Below, one piece after another: positions 28,899 to 38,376 of a DNA stretch of 64,000 nt (within the stretch, counting starts at the first letter, position 1; each line of letters opens with the position of its first letter). Source of the stretch: G963678255 sp963678255 (GTDB lineage Bacteria > Cloacimonadota > Cloacimonadia > Cloacimonadales > WRIO01); contig CAXXTW010000001.1 in NCBI GenBank assembly GCA_963678255.2, positions 372,001-436,000 on the forward strand, written 5' to 3'. The notes under the pieces are model-generated. The model saw only the letters and a program-made list of their open reading frames with translations, was not told the origin of the DNA and made no database searches. The position numbers were made by a program, and so were the translations under genes.

Positions 28899-29475
28899 TT
28901 TAATAGTCTTGGTATTAATATTTACTTTAGTATTTGCCACAGACCAGGAAATAATAATACAAATAGCTGAGAAATACCTAAATACACCATTTTTATCTGC
29001 AACCATACATCAAACAAATCTTTATAAATTAAATAACAAAAAACTAGAGTCATCAGGAAAGTTATACAAACAAAATACTCAGTATTTATTTGAGTATCAA
29101 AAGCCTTATTATCAATTTGTTAAACTAGATGAGAAACAGATTGTCTTATATGATTCTAAGATGAAAGCGGCTCATATCGTTGATGGAGAAAAGGCTTTTA
29201 ATCCAGGAATCATTTTAAACGAGATTAAAAAGAATAATTTTAAAATTTTAAAGAAGGGATCCATATTGTGTGCTCAATTGGATAATTATAATGAACAATT
29301 AAGTGAAATAAGTGTTACTTTAAATCCGAAGACGGAAGAATTATCTACTTTTTCTTATACAGATGGAATGGGGAATAAAGTGACTATAGAGCTTACAAAG
29401 CAAAACTTTACAAAATCAGGGAAAAAATTAGATACTATTAATTATCCAAAAGACACTAAAGTTTTTAAGCAATAA
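28870..29475 (+). CDS. lolA: LolA-like outer-membrane lipoprotein carrier
   Basis: A 201-residue periplasmic protein with a signal peptide (hydrophobic residues 9-23, cut near FA-TD). The half-barrel pattern of LolA is visible: SATIHQTNLYKLNNKKLESSG, then QYLFEYQKPYYQFVKLDEKQIVLYD, typical of the LolA/LolB fold. ftsK-lolA adjacency is common. GGAGG lies 7 bases before the ATG, within the ftsK end (29-base overlap). Confidence 0.82.
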   Translation: MLVSLRKTISLIVLVLIFTLVFATDQEIIIQIAEKYLNTPFLSATIHQTNLYKLNNKKLESSGKLYKQNTQYLFEYQKPYYQFVKLDEKQIVLYDSKMKAAHIVDGEKAFNPGIILNEIKKNNFKILKKGSILCAQLDNYNEQLSEISVTLNPKTEELSTFSYTDGMGNKVTIELTKQNFTKSGKKLDTINYPKDTKVFKQ

Positions 29476-29487
29476 CTGGAGGCAATC

Positions 29488-30543
29488 ATGATTGGATTAA
29501 TAATGGCAGGGGGTAATGGAACCAGATTTTGGCCATTAAGCAGAAAGAGTAATCCAAAACAATTTTTAAGATTATTTGATAATCAATCCATGATTCAGTT
29601 AACGTTCAATCGTTTACACCATTTTATCAATGCAGAAGATATTTACGTAGTCACGACTCTTGATCAAAAAGACTTAGTTATAGATCACTTAGAGTTAATA
29701 CCCGAAGAAAATGTAATCATAGAGCCTTTTGGTATGAATACGGCACCTTGTGTAGGATTGAGTGTTCATTATTTATTGAAGAAATATCCTAAAGAGACAA
29801 ACCTACTTATCGTTCCTTCAGATCAGTTAATTACTGATATAGATTCATTTAGAGAAGCTGTCTTTGAAGCTGGCAAATTATCAGAAGCTGGGAGTCATGT
29901 AGTGTTTGGCATTGTACCTTCCTACCCTGCAACAGGTTACGGCTATATTGAAAAAGGTGAAGCCATAAATAAATCAATGTTTCATGTGAAACAATTTAAG
30001 GAAAAGCCTGATTTACAAACAGCTGTACAATTTGTTGAGAGTGGAAATTATTATTGGAACTGTGGAATGTTTCTTTGGAAACTAGAAACAATTTTATCTT
30101 CTTTAGAGAAGTATTATTCATTAGGCAATGAAATTTTAAAGCAGATAATTGTACTTAATTCATCTTCAGAGAGTTTAGATAAAATAACTGAATTATACAA
30201 AAAAATGCCTAAAACTCCTATAGATATCGCTATCATGGAAAAAGTTCAAAATGGATCTGTTATTCCATTAGAAAATATTGGATGGAGTGATGTAGGAAGT
30301 TGGTATTCTTTACATGATATTATTGAAAAAGATGCTCAACAGAATAAGTTTTATCATTCTCATCAAACAATCAATTCAGGAAATAACTTTGTATATTCAC
30401 AAAAAGCAGTTATGTTAATTGATATGCAAGATACAGTAATTGTAGAAACCGAAGATGCATTATTAGTAATGCCGAAGAGTTCATCTGAAAAAGTAAAGGA
30501 TTTAGTTGACATCTTAAAAAAAGAAAACCCTGATCTTTTATAA
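29488..30543 (+). CDS. manC: Mannose-1-phosphate guanylyltransferase
   Basis: A 351-residue nucleotidyltransferase making GDP-mannose from mannose 1-phosphate and GTP. The signature GGNGTRFWPLSRKSNPKQFL is at residues 9-28, followed by PSDQLI, TGYGYIEKG, FKEKPD and NCGMFLWK. It is the short form without the C-terminal phosphomannose-isomerase cupin domain. Spacing from lolA is 12 bases with GGAGG before the ATG. Confidence 0.93.
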   Translation: MIGLIMAGGNGTRFWPLSRKSNPKQFLRLFDNQSMIQLTFNRLHHFINAEDIYVVTTLDQKDLVIDHLELIPEENVIIEPFGMNTAPCVGLSVHYLLKKYPKETNLLIVPSDQLITDIDSFREAVFEAGKLSEAGSHVVFGIVPSYPATGYGYIEKGEAINKSMFHVKQFKEKPDLQTAVQFVESGNYYWNCGMFLWKLETILSSLEKYYSLGNEILKQIIVLNSSSESLDKITELYKKMPKTPIDIAIMEKVQNGSVIPLENIGWSDVGSWYSLHDIIEKDAQQNKFYHSHQTINSGNNFVYSQKAVMLIDMQDTVIVETEDALLVMPKSSSEKVKDLVDILKKENPDLL

Positions 30544-31370
30544 TGTTATATCTGGTAATTTCATCGTTATTTAGCATAATTATTGCCAATTTACTAAAAT
30601 ATCACTCAAAGAAGAATATCTCTTTTTTGAGTTTATTTTTAGGTAATTATTTATTAGCAGGGCTCTTTGCTTTTATATCAGGAGCAACTCTATTACACAT
30701 TCATCCAATGAGCTTTATTCCTTGGTCAATATTGATTGGAATATTGTATATTTTTTGTTTTATTCTATATAAAACTAATATTATTCATAATGGCGTTTCT
30801 TTAAGTGTCTCTGTCATGAGAATTTCTCTAATAATACCTACAATATTGTCTGTAATCTTTTTTAAAGAACACATTAACCTTTATACAGGATCCGCTATAG
30901 TATTGATATTATTAATAATTATATTACTTTCAAAAAGACATTCCAGAGTTAGAATTTTTTTATTAGTTATTTTATTTTTAGCAACAGGATTTTCTGATTT
31001 CATTTTAAAAATTAAAGACAGTTTTTTAGTTGTTAATAATACTACTTTTTTATTTTATATGTTTAGCAGTGCATTAGTTTCTACGATAATTCTTATGGTT
31101 TTAAAAAAAGAAAAGCTAAGTTTAAATTCTTTATATCATGGATTAATTCTGGGAATTCCTAACTATTTAACAACTTTATTCTTTTTAAAATCATTAACTC
31201 AATTACCAGCGGTTGTCTCTTATCCTTTAAATAGTTCAATAATTATCATAGGTAGTTTTATAACCGATCGGTATTTATGGAGAAATAAATTCACTCTTGA
31301 GCAGGTCTTATTGTATTCAGGATTAATTTTTTGTATTATATTACTAAATATCGGATTATATATAAATTAA
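30543..31370 (+). CDS. DMT-superfamily (EamA-like) membrane transporter
   Basis: A 275-residue integral membrane protein with about nine to ten hydrophobic helices arranged in two halves, and conserved-looking Pro/Ser-rich helix ends such as SLIIPTILSVIFFKE and AVVSYPLNSSIIIIGS, as in EamA/DMT permeases. Substrate is unknown. Its ATG overlaps the manC stop (TAATG), and its 3' end overlaps the convergent DUF58 gene by 4 bases. Confidence 0.75.
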   Translation: MLYLVISSLFSIIIANLLKYHSKKNISFLSLFLGNYLLAGLFAFISGATLLHIHPMSFIPWSILIGILYIFCFILYKTNIIHNGVSLSVSVMRISLIIPTILSVIFFKEHINLYTGSAIVLILLIIILLSKRHSRVRIFLLVILFLATGFSDFILKIKDSFLVVNNTTFLFYMFSSALVSTIILMVLKKEKLSLNSLYHGLILGIPNYLTTLFFLKSLTQLPAVVSYPLNSSIIIIGSFITDRYLWRNKFTLEQVLLYSGLIFCIILLNIGLYIN

Positions 31371-32251
31371 TACATTTTATTTCGTTTAATTAGGTAATTA
31401 GTCAGTAAATCATTAAATGAAAATTTAGTATTTATTTGTAAATAATCATAATTGAGTTTGTTCAATTCAAACTGTATTTTTTCAAGATGTTCAGAGAGTA
31501 TTTGCTTATAATCTTTTTGAATTGCCCAAGGATAAAGATTAATAATTTCATCAGTTTCTAAATCATGCATTTCAATTAAGTTTTTAAAATCCATTTCAAA
31601 TTCTTTTGGATCGAGGATATTAATAGCAATTAAATCATTTTGGTTATATTTAAAATGATTCAATGCTTTAATTAATTCATCTGCATCATCCAGAAAATCA
31701 GAGATTACCACAATAAGATTTCTTTTTTTTATTTTTTCTGCAATAAAATTCAGAGAAGATGAGAGATTGGTAATGCCCTGACATTCTATATTATTGAGGG
31801 TTACAAGGATTTGTTCAAGCCAGTTTTGTTTAGATTTAGCTGGTAGATAATGAGTGATATCTTCATTAAAAGCAAACAATCCCACAGCATCTCTTTGTTT
31901 CAAAGCCAGGTAAGACATTGTAGATACAATCAATTTGGCATAATTCATTTTAGAAATATTTTGGGAAGTATATTTCATTGAAAGACTATGATCAATCAGA
32001 AAGTAAATCCTGACATTGGTTTCATCCTCGTATCTTTTGATAAAATATTTATTTGTTTTAGCGAATATTTTCCAGTCAACGTGATCAATTGAATCCCCAG
32101 AATTATAAGGACGATGATCTGAGAATTCAACACTAAATCCATGAAAAGGAGATTGGTGTTGTCCGGTAATAAAACCTTGTACAATAGATTTAGTAATTAG
32201 CTTAAATTTTTCAATATCATAGAAGATATCAGAATAGTTAATTTTTTCCAT
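31367..32251 (-). CDS. DUF58 / von Willebrand A-like protein
   Basis: A 294-residue cytosolic protein of the DUF58 family. The N-terminal signature is GFSVEFSDHRPYNSGDSIDHVDWKIFAKT written here as SDHRPYNSGD and HVDWKIFAKT; the vWA MIDAS-like Asp-x-Ser-x-Ser is DHSLSMK (about residue 108). Such proteins usually work with MoxR ATPases in chaperone-like modules, but none is next door. It overlaps the upstream small membrane gene by 14 bases. Confidence 0.88.
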   Translation of the reverse strand: MEKINYSDIFYDIEKFKLITKSIVQGFITGQHQSPFHGFSVEFSDHRPYNSGDSIDHVDWKIFAKTNKYFIKRYEDETNVRIYFLIDHSLSMKYTSQNISKMNYAKLIVSTMSYLALKQRDAVGLFAFNEDITHYLPAKSKQNWLEQILVTLNNIECQGITNLSSSLNFIAEKIKKRNLIVVISDFLDDADELIKALNHFKYNQNDLIAINILDPKEFEMDFKNLIEMHDLETDEIINLYPWAIQKDYKQILSEHLEKIQFELNKLNYDYLQINTKFSFNDLLTNYLIKRNKMY

Positions 32252-32420
32252 TAGGTTTTACTATAAAAGCAAGGGGTATTAAAACAACGTACGAAAACAC
32301 CAGAATTATTGGCGACAAGGTGCGATCTCCAGAATACAATATAATGTATCCAACCAAGATAAGAACGAGCGCTAGAATGAGGATTATGAGGTTGATTTTT
32401 CCAAAATTAAAACGTTCCAT
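32238..32420 (-). CDS. Small two-helix membrane protein, DUF3098-like
   Basis: A 60-residue protein with two membrane helices (about residues 9-28 and 37-54) and the N-terminal pattern RFNFGKINLI of DUF3098-type proteins known from Bacteroidota. AGGAG stands before the ATG, and its end overlaps the DUF58 gene, so I accept it as a real gene. Function unknown. Confidence 0.7.
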   Translation of the reverse strand: MERFNFGKINLIILILALVLILVGYIILYSGDRTLSPIILVFSYVVLIPLAFIVKPNGKN

Positions 32421-32429
32421 TTTTTTCTC

Positions 32430-33176
32430 CTAAAATTTCCATCTATAATTTAATTGAACAGACCTATCAAAGCTTTCAGCATTTGGCCTATTTAAAAGAA
32501 TATCATTTGCCATAGCTTTTATTGTAAGTTGTTCATTAATTTTTAATTCAACACCGAGATTTAAATAACCTTCACCATTCCCGGTTAAAGGATATTTTGT
32601 AATATTTGAATTATTATCATTAATGGCGAAATCATAATCTCCAATAATATTAATAATTTGTCCTATTGATTTATAAGCTCCTACAAATAGATTAAGATCT
32701 TTATCATTATCTTTATTTTCCAAAGAATAATTTAAACCACCATCAATTCCGAGGGATCCGAGCATGGTATAGTTTTTTGAAGCAGTAACAAAAAAGCCTT
32801 TTGATTTGATATCATATCTGTTTTCATTTTTATAAAATTTACCATGACCTTGAGAATCAAAACCAATAACAACAGCTGGGTAGCTAATATTTTCATCAAA
32901 CACTCTTAGTTTTGCATTAAAATCAATTTTATTATGCCAGAGAGGTTCATTACTTCCTACTATTTCCTCTCCCCCATAAGATACACCAAACATAAAGTGA
33001 TCTAAGAATCCTACAGAAGCACCTGTAATTAAACCATTATTTTTGTAAATCTTAGTATAAACTTTAGCTTCTCCTTTTTGGAGTATTCCTGCGGTAGGTA
33101 TATTTACTTCCTGAATTCTTTCTGAAAAGAGGTTAAAAAAAAGTACTATAAAAGCGAGAGTAAAATAGAATTTCAT
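32430..33176 (-). CDS. YjbH-like outer-membrane beta-barrel protein
   Basis: A 248-residue exported protein: signal peptide residues 1-17, then alternating hydrophobic strands and a C-terminal aromatic residue (YRWKF), as in outer-membrane barrels. The segment PAVVIGFDSQGHGKFYK resembles the YjbH/exopolysaccharide barrel family. I use the second ATG (33176), 6 bases after AAGGAG; the first (33182) abuts it. Role not established. Confidence 0.7.
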   Translation of the reverse strand: MKFYFTLAFIVLFFNLFSERIQEVNIPTAGILQKGEAKVYTKIYKNNGLITGASVGFLDHFMFGVSYGGEEIVGSNEPLWHNKIDFNAKLRVFDENISYPAVVIGFDSQGHGKFYKNENRYDIKSKGFFVTASKNYTMLGSLGIDGGLNYSLENKDNDKDLNLFVGAYKSIGQIINIIGDYDFAINDNNSNITKYPLTGNGEGYLNLGVELKINEQLTIKAMANDILLNRPNAESFDRSVQLNYRWKF

Positions 33177-33186
33177 AAACATCTCC

Positions 33187-33954
33187 TTATTGTTTTACTA
33201 ATATTTTATCGAGGATGTCCTTGATTTTAAGAAAATCGACAGTTGTATTAATACAAGGACCTTCGGGTCTATCATTTAGTAAGCCATAAACAGGGATAGG
33301 GAAAACTTCAAGAAGTCCGTCCACTAAATCTCTTTGGCAAGCAATTGCAATGATGAATTTTGGTTTTACATTAACAATGATTCTTCTGGCTAGTGTACCA
33401 CCAGTTGCAATTGCAACATTCACCTTATATTTCTCTTTAATTTTTTTCATATTCATAATCACACATTTTCCACATTCTCTACAATTGGAAATATCATTGG
33501 TAATTCTGAATGTACAATTAGAGTTTTGCATACAATGAGGTAAAAGAACTAGAATCTGTTCAGGATAATACAGGGATTTATTAGCTTTAATAAAAGCATT
33601 ATTTACATTAACAAAAGACTCTCTAATTTTATCTTTTGATATACCCATCAGTTTTCCAACAAAGATTGTATAAGGAAAAAGAAATGTGATAGAAATTCTA
33701 ATAGGGTATAAAGCAAGTTTAAACACTTTTTCAAAAAAGCAAGTTATATAGAGAAAAGCTATACCAGAAATAATAATAAAATAAAAAATTCTGAGAGCAT
33801 ATAAAATCAATCCAGCAAGATAGCTACTTACTTCATGTAATCTAGGTGAAATAAAATACCATAGAAGAGTAGTGATGGCCATCAACACTATAAGGGTAAT
33901 GGAGGACAATGTAAGGAAAAGTCCTTTCCCTTTGGTATTAATTTCAAAGTCCAT
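33187..33954 (-). CDS. DUF116 membrane protein
   Basis: A 255-residue protein with three membrane helices (about residues 12-35, 44-70, 75-97) followed by a cytosolic DUF116 domain. That domain has a conserved cysteine set: LPHCMQNSNC and NCRECGKC, plus a later Cys in AIACQRD, suggesting metal or cluster binding. Function unknown. It overlaps fmt by 11 bases; GGAAGG precedes the ATG. Confidence 0.88.
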   Translation of the reverse strand: MDFEINTKGKGLFLTLSSITLIVLMAITTLLWYFISPRLHEVSSYLAGLILYALRIFYFIIISGIAFLYITCFFEKVFKLALYPIRISITFLFPYTIFVGKLMGISKDKIRESFVNVNNAFIKANKSLYYPEQILVLLPHCMQNSNCTFRITNDISNCRECGKCVIMNMKKIKEKYKVNVAIATGGTLARRIIVNVKPKFIIAIACQRDLVDGLLEVFPIPVYGLLNDRPEGPCINTTVDFLKIKDILDKILVKQ

Positions 33955-34909
33955 TGGTAAAACCTTCCTGAATACTTAATCTAGCTCCAATATTAAAATC
34001 ATGAGCAGACATTATTTTTTTTCCTTCAGGCTGAACTTTTTTAATGAGTAAATCAAAATCATTAGTAGATACAGTAAAACCTATATTTTTAATTATAGAA
34101 CTAATCATTCCTGGAGGGTATTCAGATTTATTTTGAGTTATTTCTGACTGAATAAGTTTTAGTTGTTTATTTCTATAGAAGGATATTGCTCCAGGATAAT
34201 CAGCCAAAGACCTAATAAAATTATAAATCTTAAATGCAGTTTTATTCCAATCTATCTTGTTTGTTTCACGTGTAACTTTTTCAGTATATACTGCATTTTC
34301 AGTGTTTTGTGATATAAATAAAGAGTTATATTGTTCAATATCTTCTACTGAGTTAATAAATTGTATTAAATGGTACATATCTTCAGCTGATTGACGACTA
34401 AGGAAGTCTTCTAATTCAGAAAAATTGAGAGTATTATTAAGAGGATATCTTTTTTGAAACAAGATAGGACCAGTATCCATTTTTGCAGTTATTTTAAAAA
34501 TTGTAATTCCTGTTTCCATATCGCCATTTTTTAAAGCTGTCTGTATAGGAGTAGATCCTCGGTAAACTGGTAATAAAGAAGGATGAATATTGAGAACGCC
34601 ATAACTAGGGATTTTCCTAATATCTTTTCCAATAAATCCACCGTAAGAAACGGTTATTATTATATCTGGCTTTAATAATTTTAATAATTCAATGGTCTCT
34701 GAATCATTTATATTCAGTGGTTGATGAATAGGAATATTGAATCTCAAAGCACATTCTTTAATTTCAGGAATAGCTAATTGTTTATTTCTCCCTTTAGTTT
34801 TATCAGGTTGAGTAATAACTAATTTTGGAATAAATCCATTTATAATTAGTTTTTCTAAAGTAGGAACAGAAAACTGAGGTGTGCCAATAAAAACTAGATT
34901 AGAGATCAT
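33944..34909 (-). CDS. fmt: Methionyl-tRNA formyltransferase
   Basis: A 321-residue enzyme formylating initiator Met-tRNA. Catalytic Asn/His in LNIHPSLLPVYRGSTP (about residue 108) and Asp in KMDTGPI (about residue 145) are present; the C-terminal OB-like domain follows from about residue 205. It overlaps def upstream by 11 bases, the usual def-fmt pair. Confidence 0.96.
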   Translation of the reverse strand: MISNLVFIGTPQFSVPTLEKLIINGFIPKLVITQPDKTKGRNKQLAIPEIKECALRFNIPIHQPLNINDSETIELLKLLKPDIIITVSYGGFIGKDIRKIPSYGVLNIHPSLLPVYRGSTPIQTALKNGDMETGITIFKITAKMDTGPILFQKRYPLNNTLNFSELEDFLSRQSAEDMYHLIQFINSVEDIEQYNSLFISQNTENAVYTEKVTRETNKIDWNKTAFKIYNFIRSLADYPGAISFYRNKQLKLIQSEITQNKSEYPPGMISSIIKNIGFTVSTNDFDLLIKKVQPEGKKIMSAHDFNIGARLSIQEGFTNGL

Positions 34910-35453
34910 GTGAAATATTATTCCCTTCGGAATCAGTAGTTTTTGAAAGATCTTTTAATTTTTTTTTAATAATCATTTTTCTGATAGAAGGAATATGATC
35001 TATGAACATCACACCGTTTAAATGATCATTCTCGTGTTGCATAACAACTGCGAATAGATCTTCACCCTCGTGAATAACTTCTTGACCTTCAAGATCTAAG
35101 GCTTTCATTTTTATAGATTTAAATCTTTTAACTTTTTCATAAATTTCTGGAATACTTAAACAACCTTCTTCGTTAACCTGTTCACCTTCTGCATAGAGAA
35201 TTTCAGGATTAATTAAAACTAGAGGCTTTTTAATATCAGTTTTTGACCATTGAGGATCACACACAAAGATTTTTAAAGATTTTCCTACTTGAGGTGCAGC
35301 TAATCCTAAACCATCTCGTTCATACATAGTGAAAATTAAATTTAAAACAAATTTCTTAATCTCATTTGTTATTTCCATTACAGGAAGTGCTTTTTGACGA
35401 AGAACTTTATCACCATAAATATGAATTGGTAATAATTTAGATTTTCTATTCAT
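34899..35453 (-). CDS. def: Peptide deformylase
   Basis: A 184-residue metalloenzyme removing the N-formyl group from new proteins. All three motifs are present: GLGLAAPQVG, EEGCLSIPE (metal Cys) and QHENDHLNG (metal His pair and catalytic Glu). The C-terminus overlaps fmt; the N-terminus overlaps yajC by 8 bases. Confidence 0.97.
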   Translation of the reverse strand: MNRKSKLLPIHIYGDKVLRQKALPVMEITNEIKKFVLNLIFTMYERDGLGLAAPQVGKSLKIFVCDPQWSKTDIKKPLVLINPEILYAEGEQVNEEGCLSIPEIYEKVKRFKSIKMKALDLEGQEVIHEGEDLFAVVMQHENDHLNGVMFIDHIPSIRKMIIKKKLKDLSKTTDSEGNNISHDL

Positions 35454-35760
35454 TCTCTAATTTTCCTATTACAGCACTTCTTTGGAATTCTATACGACAA
35501 TTATCATCAACACGAATTGTGATAGTATTCTTTTCTTTTTTGATATTGGTAATAACACCAATAATACCGCTTGCCGTGATTACTTTGTCATTTACCTGAA
35601 GTGATTCAAGCATTTTTTCATGTTCTTTAGCCTTTTTTTGTTGAGGTCTTATCATTAAAAAATACATGACAGCAAATACTGCACCAAACATAAATAACAT
35701 ACTATAAGTGCTTTGAGTTTTTGATCCTTGAGCAACTTGTGCTAAAATCATTGAATACAT
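35446..35760 (-). CDS. yajC: Preprotein translocase subunit YajC
   Basis: A 104-residue single-span protein of the SecDF-YajC complex: one membrane helix (about residues 17-36) with the signature YFLMIRPQQKKAKEHEKML, then the basic domain VNDKVITASGIIGVI. Start chosen at 35760, 6 bases after AAGGAG; the ATG at 35766 touches the site. secD/secF are not in the window. Confidence 0.93.
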   Translation of the reverse strand: MYSMILAQVAQGSKTQSTYSMLFMFGAVFAVMYFLMIRPQQKKAKEHEKMLESLQVNDKVITASGIIGVITNIKKEKNTITIRVDDNCRIEFQRSAVIGKLENE

Positions 35761-35775
35761 ATACATCTCCTTTTT

Positions 35776-36294
35776 CTAATAAAAAAATTTGGGGAATATT
35801 CTAATCAGTATTTGAATTAGAATATTCGTATAAATTCCAGCCAAAACATCATCACTCATGATTCCAAATCCGGCTGGTAATTTTTGTATTTTGTTTATAG
35901 GGAATGGTTTAGCAATATCAAACACTCTAAATAATATTAGAGCATAAAATGCTATAACCATGGTTTTCGGTAAGAAAATTACACTGATTAAGAAACCTAA
36001 TAATTCGTCAAAAATTATTTTAGGGCTATCATGTCCCAATTTATATTCAGTAATAGTAGTAACAAATACACCAAAAAAATATAAAATAAAAATAGTTAAA
36101 AGAAATAAGAACTGACCGGGTATATAAATAACTTTATTAACTGGGTTATAAAACCAATAATCTGGTAATACTATCCAAATTAAAAAAGTAACAATTGTAC
36201 CAAAAGTGCCTGGAGCAAAGGGGATATACCCAACACCAAACAAAGTGGAGAATATGTCAGAAATTGAATTATTTAATTTCTTTAATAAGCTCAT
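35776..36294 (-). CDS. pgpA: Phosphatidylglycerophosphatase A
   Basis: A 172-residue membrane phosphatase in phosphatidylglycerol synthesis. Signatures: GYIPFAPGTFGT, IIFDELLGF, RVFDIAKPFPI and MSDDVLAGIYTN, with four hydrophobic helices. Its 5' end lies inside the end of the SurA-like gene (26-base overlap), so translation is probably coupled. Confidence 0.93.
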   Translation of the reverse strand: MSLLKKLNNSISDIFSTLFGVGYIPFAPGTFGTIVTFLIWIVLPDYWFYNPVNKVIYIPGQFLFLLTIFILYFFGVFVTTITEYKLGHDSPKIIFDELLGFLISVIFLPKTMVIAFYALILFRVFDIAKPFPINKIQKLPAGFGIMSDDVLAGIYTNILIQILIRIFPKFFY

Positions 36295-37558
36295 TCAGTC
36301 TATCCTCGTAAACTTTTACATACATTTCATTTCTCGTTTGTTCGATCCATTGTTTATAAACTTCAATCTGTTTTTGTTGCATAATCATTTCTTTTAGTTG
36401 TAATTTAACATCTTCATATGCAGTTTGATTATCTTCCAGAATTTGACTAATTGTGAATAAATAAAATGTTTCTTCATTCTGGATAACTTCACTCACTTCA
36501 TTATTTTTTAAATTTTTAAGGTTATCAGCGAATAATTCTGGAAATTCCTTATTAGTATAAGTACCTATTAATCCATGATTAATCTTTGAAGAATCATCTT
36601 CTGAGTATTGAAAAGCTAAATCCTGAAAAGATTCACCCTGAGATATTCTTGCTTTAAGATCATTCATAAATTTGATCTCATTTTCAATATCTTGAGCAGA
36701 AGGTTCTACTTTTATTAAAATGTGACTCGCACGAATTTCATCATCTTTTTTATCAGTTTTTTTTATTAAATGATAACCAAAAGTTGTTTCAACAATACCA
36801 GAAGTTTCTCCAACTTTAAGAGCAAAAGCAGCATCTTCAAAGCTTTTAACCATCATACCTTTTCCAAAATAACCAAGGTCTCCCCCATTTGCTCCACTAG
36901 GGCAATCACTTAATTGTTTAGCTACTGATTCAAAGGATTCACCCTTTTTTAATCTTTTCTGAATTTCTTTAATCTTTAATAAAGCATTCTCTTTTGTTAT
37001 AGGACTTACTTTTGCATTACGTAAAATTAAATAAGTGTTATATCTTGTATCATGAATGAATAAACTATCTTTATGAGTTACATAAAATGCTTTAACCTCA
37101 GAATCAGATATATTAATTTTTTTTCTAATATAATTCTGAATAACCTGATCTTTTAACTGTTGTTCGGTAAGCATAGTTTCATAATATTTTTTTAACTCAG
37201 ATAGGGTTATATTTGCTTTTCTTAACTCAGAAAAAAAACTTTCCTCATTAGGGAACTGAGATTTTATTGTTGCAATTTGTTTATCAATTGTGCTTTTAAT
37301 TCTTATATCATCAACAGCAAGGTTTAATTCTTTTGCTTTTTGAATGATAATTTTGTTATCAATCATATCATTAAGAATGTCTTCAACTTTATAGTTGTCA
37401 TTTAAAACTTTAGCGCTTTTCATCTGATTGATTTGTTTTAGTAAATCACTACTTAAAATGATTTCTTTTCCAGCTTTTGCAATAATTTTATCATTGACTT
37501 TAGCAAACATAGACATTGCAACACAAACAATGATTAAGAAAATTAATAATTTTTTCAT
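36269..37558 (-). CDS. surA: SurA-like periplasmic peptidyl-prolyl isomerase
   Basis: A 429-residue chaperone for outer-membrane proteins. Signal peptide residues 1-19; SurA_N-type helical domain to about residue 165; two parvulin domains (about 170-270 with GGDLGYFGKGMMVKSFEDA, and 275-375 with ASHILIKVEPSAQDIENEI). The second domain is somewhat degenerate (HGLIGTYTNKEFPEL). GAGGT precedes the ATG; the next isomerase gene lies 7 bases upstream. Confidence 0.9.
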   Translation of the reverse strand: MKKLLIFLIIVCVAMSMFAKVNDKIIAKAGKEIILSSDLLKQINQMKSAKVLNDNYKVEDILNDMIDNKIIIQKAKELNLAVDDIRIKSTIDKQIATIKSQFPNEESFFSELRKANITLSELKKYYETMLTEQQLKDQVIQNYIRKKINISDSEVKAFYVTHKDSLFIHDTRYNTYLILRNAKVSPITKENALLKIKEIQKRLKKGESFESVAKQLSDCPSGANGGDLGYFGKGMMVKSFEDAAFALKVGETSGIVETTFGYHLIKKTDKKDDEIRASHILIKVEPSAQDIENEIKFMNDLKARISQGESFQDLAFQYSEDDSSKINHGLIGTYTNKEFPELFADNLKNLKNNEVSEVIQNEETFYLFTISQILEDNQTAYEDVKLQLKEMIMQQKQIEVYKQWIEQTRNEMYVKVYEDRLNELIKEIK

Positions 37559-37565
37559 TGGTACC

Positions 37566-38372
37566 TCAAAACGAAATAGTAATATTTGATTCTTTTTTTA
37601 CTTCATTTATAATTTTATTATAGATTTCATTTCTTTTATTCTGTAAAATTGCATGTTCAATATCAATTTTAACATCTTCAAAAGTGCCTTCTTGTTGAGA
37701 CGAAGCTGATTCAATACTTCTCAAAACAAGATAATCATTGTTATAAGGCATAATAGTTATATCAAAAATTTTAAGTGAATTTAGCGCATTCCATATTTCT
37801 TTTTCATTGAATTCATTAACAGATTGAGCCATATAACCACCTGTTTTCCCTATAGGTTCTTGAGAATATTGAATAGCAGCAGGAGTAAATTTTAGTGCTC
37901 CTGTATCTAAAAGAGATTTAATATGATTGGCTTCATCAAGTGTTTTTACTAATATTCTTTGAACTTTTATTGATTGAATATTCTTTTTAAATTCACCTTG
38001 ATGAACGCGATAATAATTAAACAATTCTTCATCAGATACTTTCAAAGCTGATATTTGTTGTGCAATATAAGCGTTAGCTTTCACTTTTTTCTCAGCGTTT
38101 TCAATTTTAAATTTTATAACAGGATTATCATTCAAAAAATCATCATCATCTGCTTTATCAGAGAGGAGAGTTAATTCTACCCATTTATTGATAAGATCAC
38201 GTTTTTGTTCATTAGTCATATTGTTCCATTCAACAGATGGATAGCTGTTTTGCAATACTTCAAGTGTTAAAACATGGTCATTGACTTTGGCAACAATAGT
38301 TCCCTTTTTTTTAGAACATGAAGATATAACAAGAATGATGATGAGAAATATAAACAAAAAAGATCGTTTCAT
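37566..38372 (-). CDS. Lipoprotein peptidyl-prolyl isomerase (PpiC/SurA-like)
   Basis: A 268-residue lipoprotein, lipobox VISSCS (about residues 15-20). It has a SurA_N-like helical region (VAKVNDHVLTLEVLQ...) and one parvulin domain from about residue 133 (VQRILVKTLDEANHIKSLL, TGGYMAQSVNEF). It is a paralogue of the next gene, and the two probably form one chaperone unit. Activity is inferred. Confidence 0.83.
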   Translation of the reverse strand: MKRSFLFIFLIIILVISSCSKKKGTIVAKVNDHVLTLEVLQNSYPSVEWNNMTNEQKRDLINKWVELTLLSDKADDDDFLNDNPVIKFKIENAEKKVKANAYIAQQISALKVSDEELFNYYRVHQGEFKKNIQSIKVQRILVKTLDEANHIKSLLDTGALKFTPAAIQYSQEPIGKTGGYMAQSVNEFNEKEIWNALNSLKIFDITIMPYNNDYLVLRSIESASSQQEGTFEDVKIDIEHAILQNKRNEIYNKIINEVKKESNITISF

Positions 38373-38376
38373 GAAA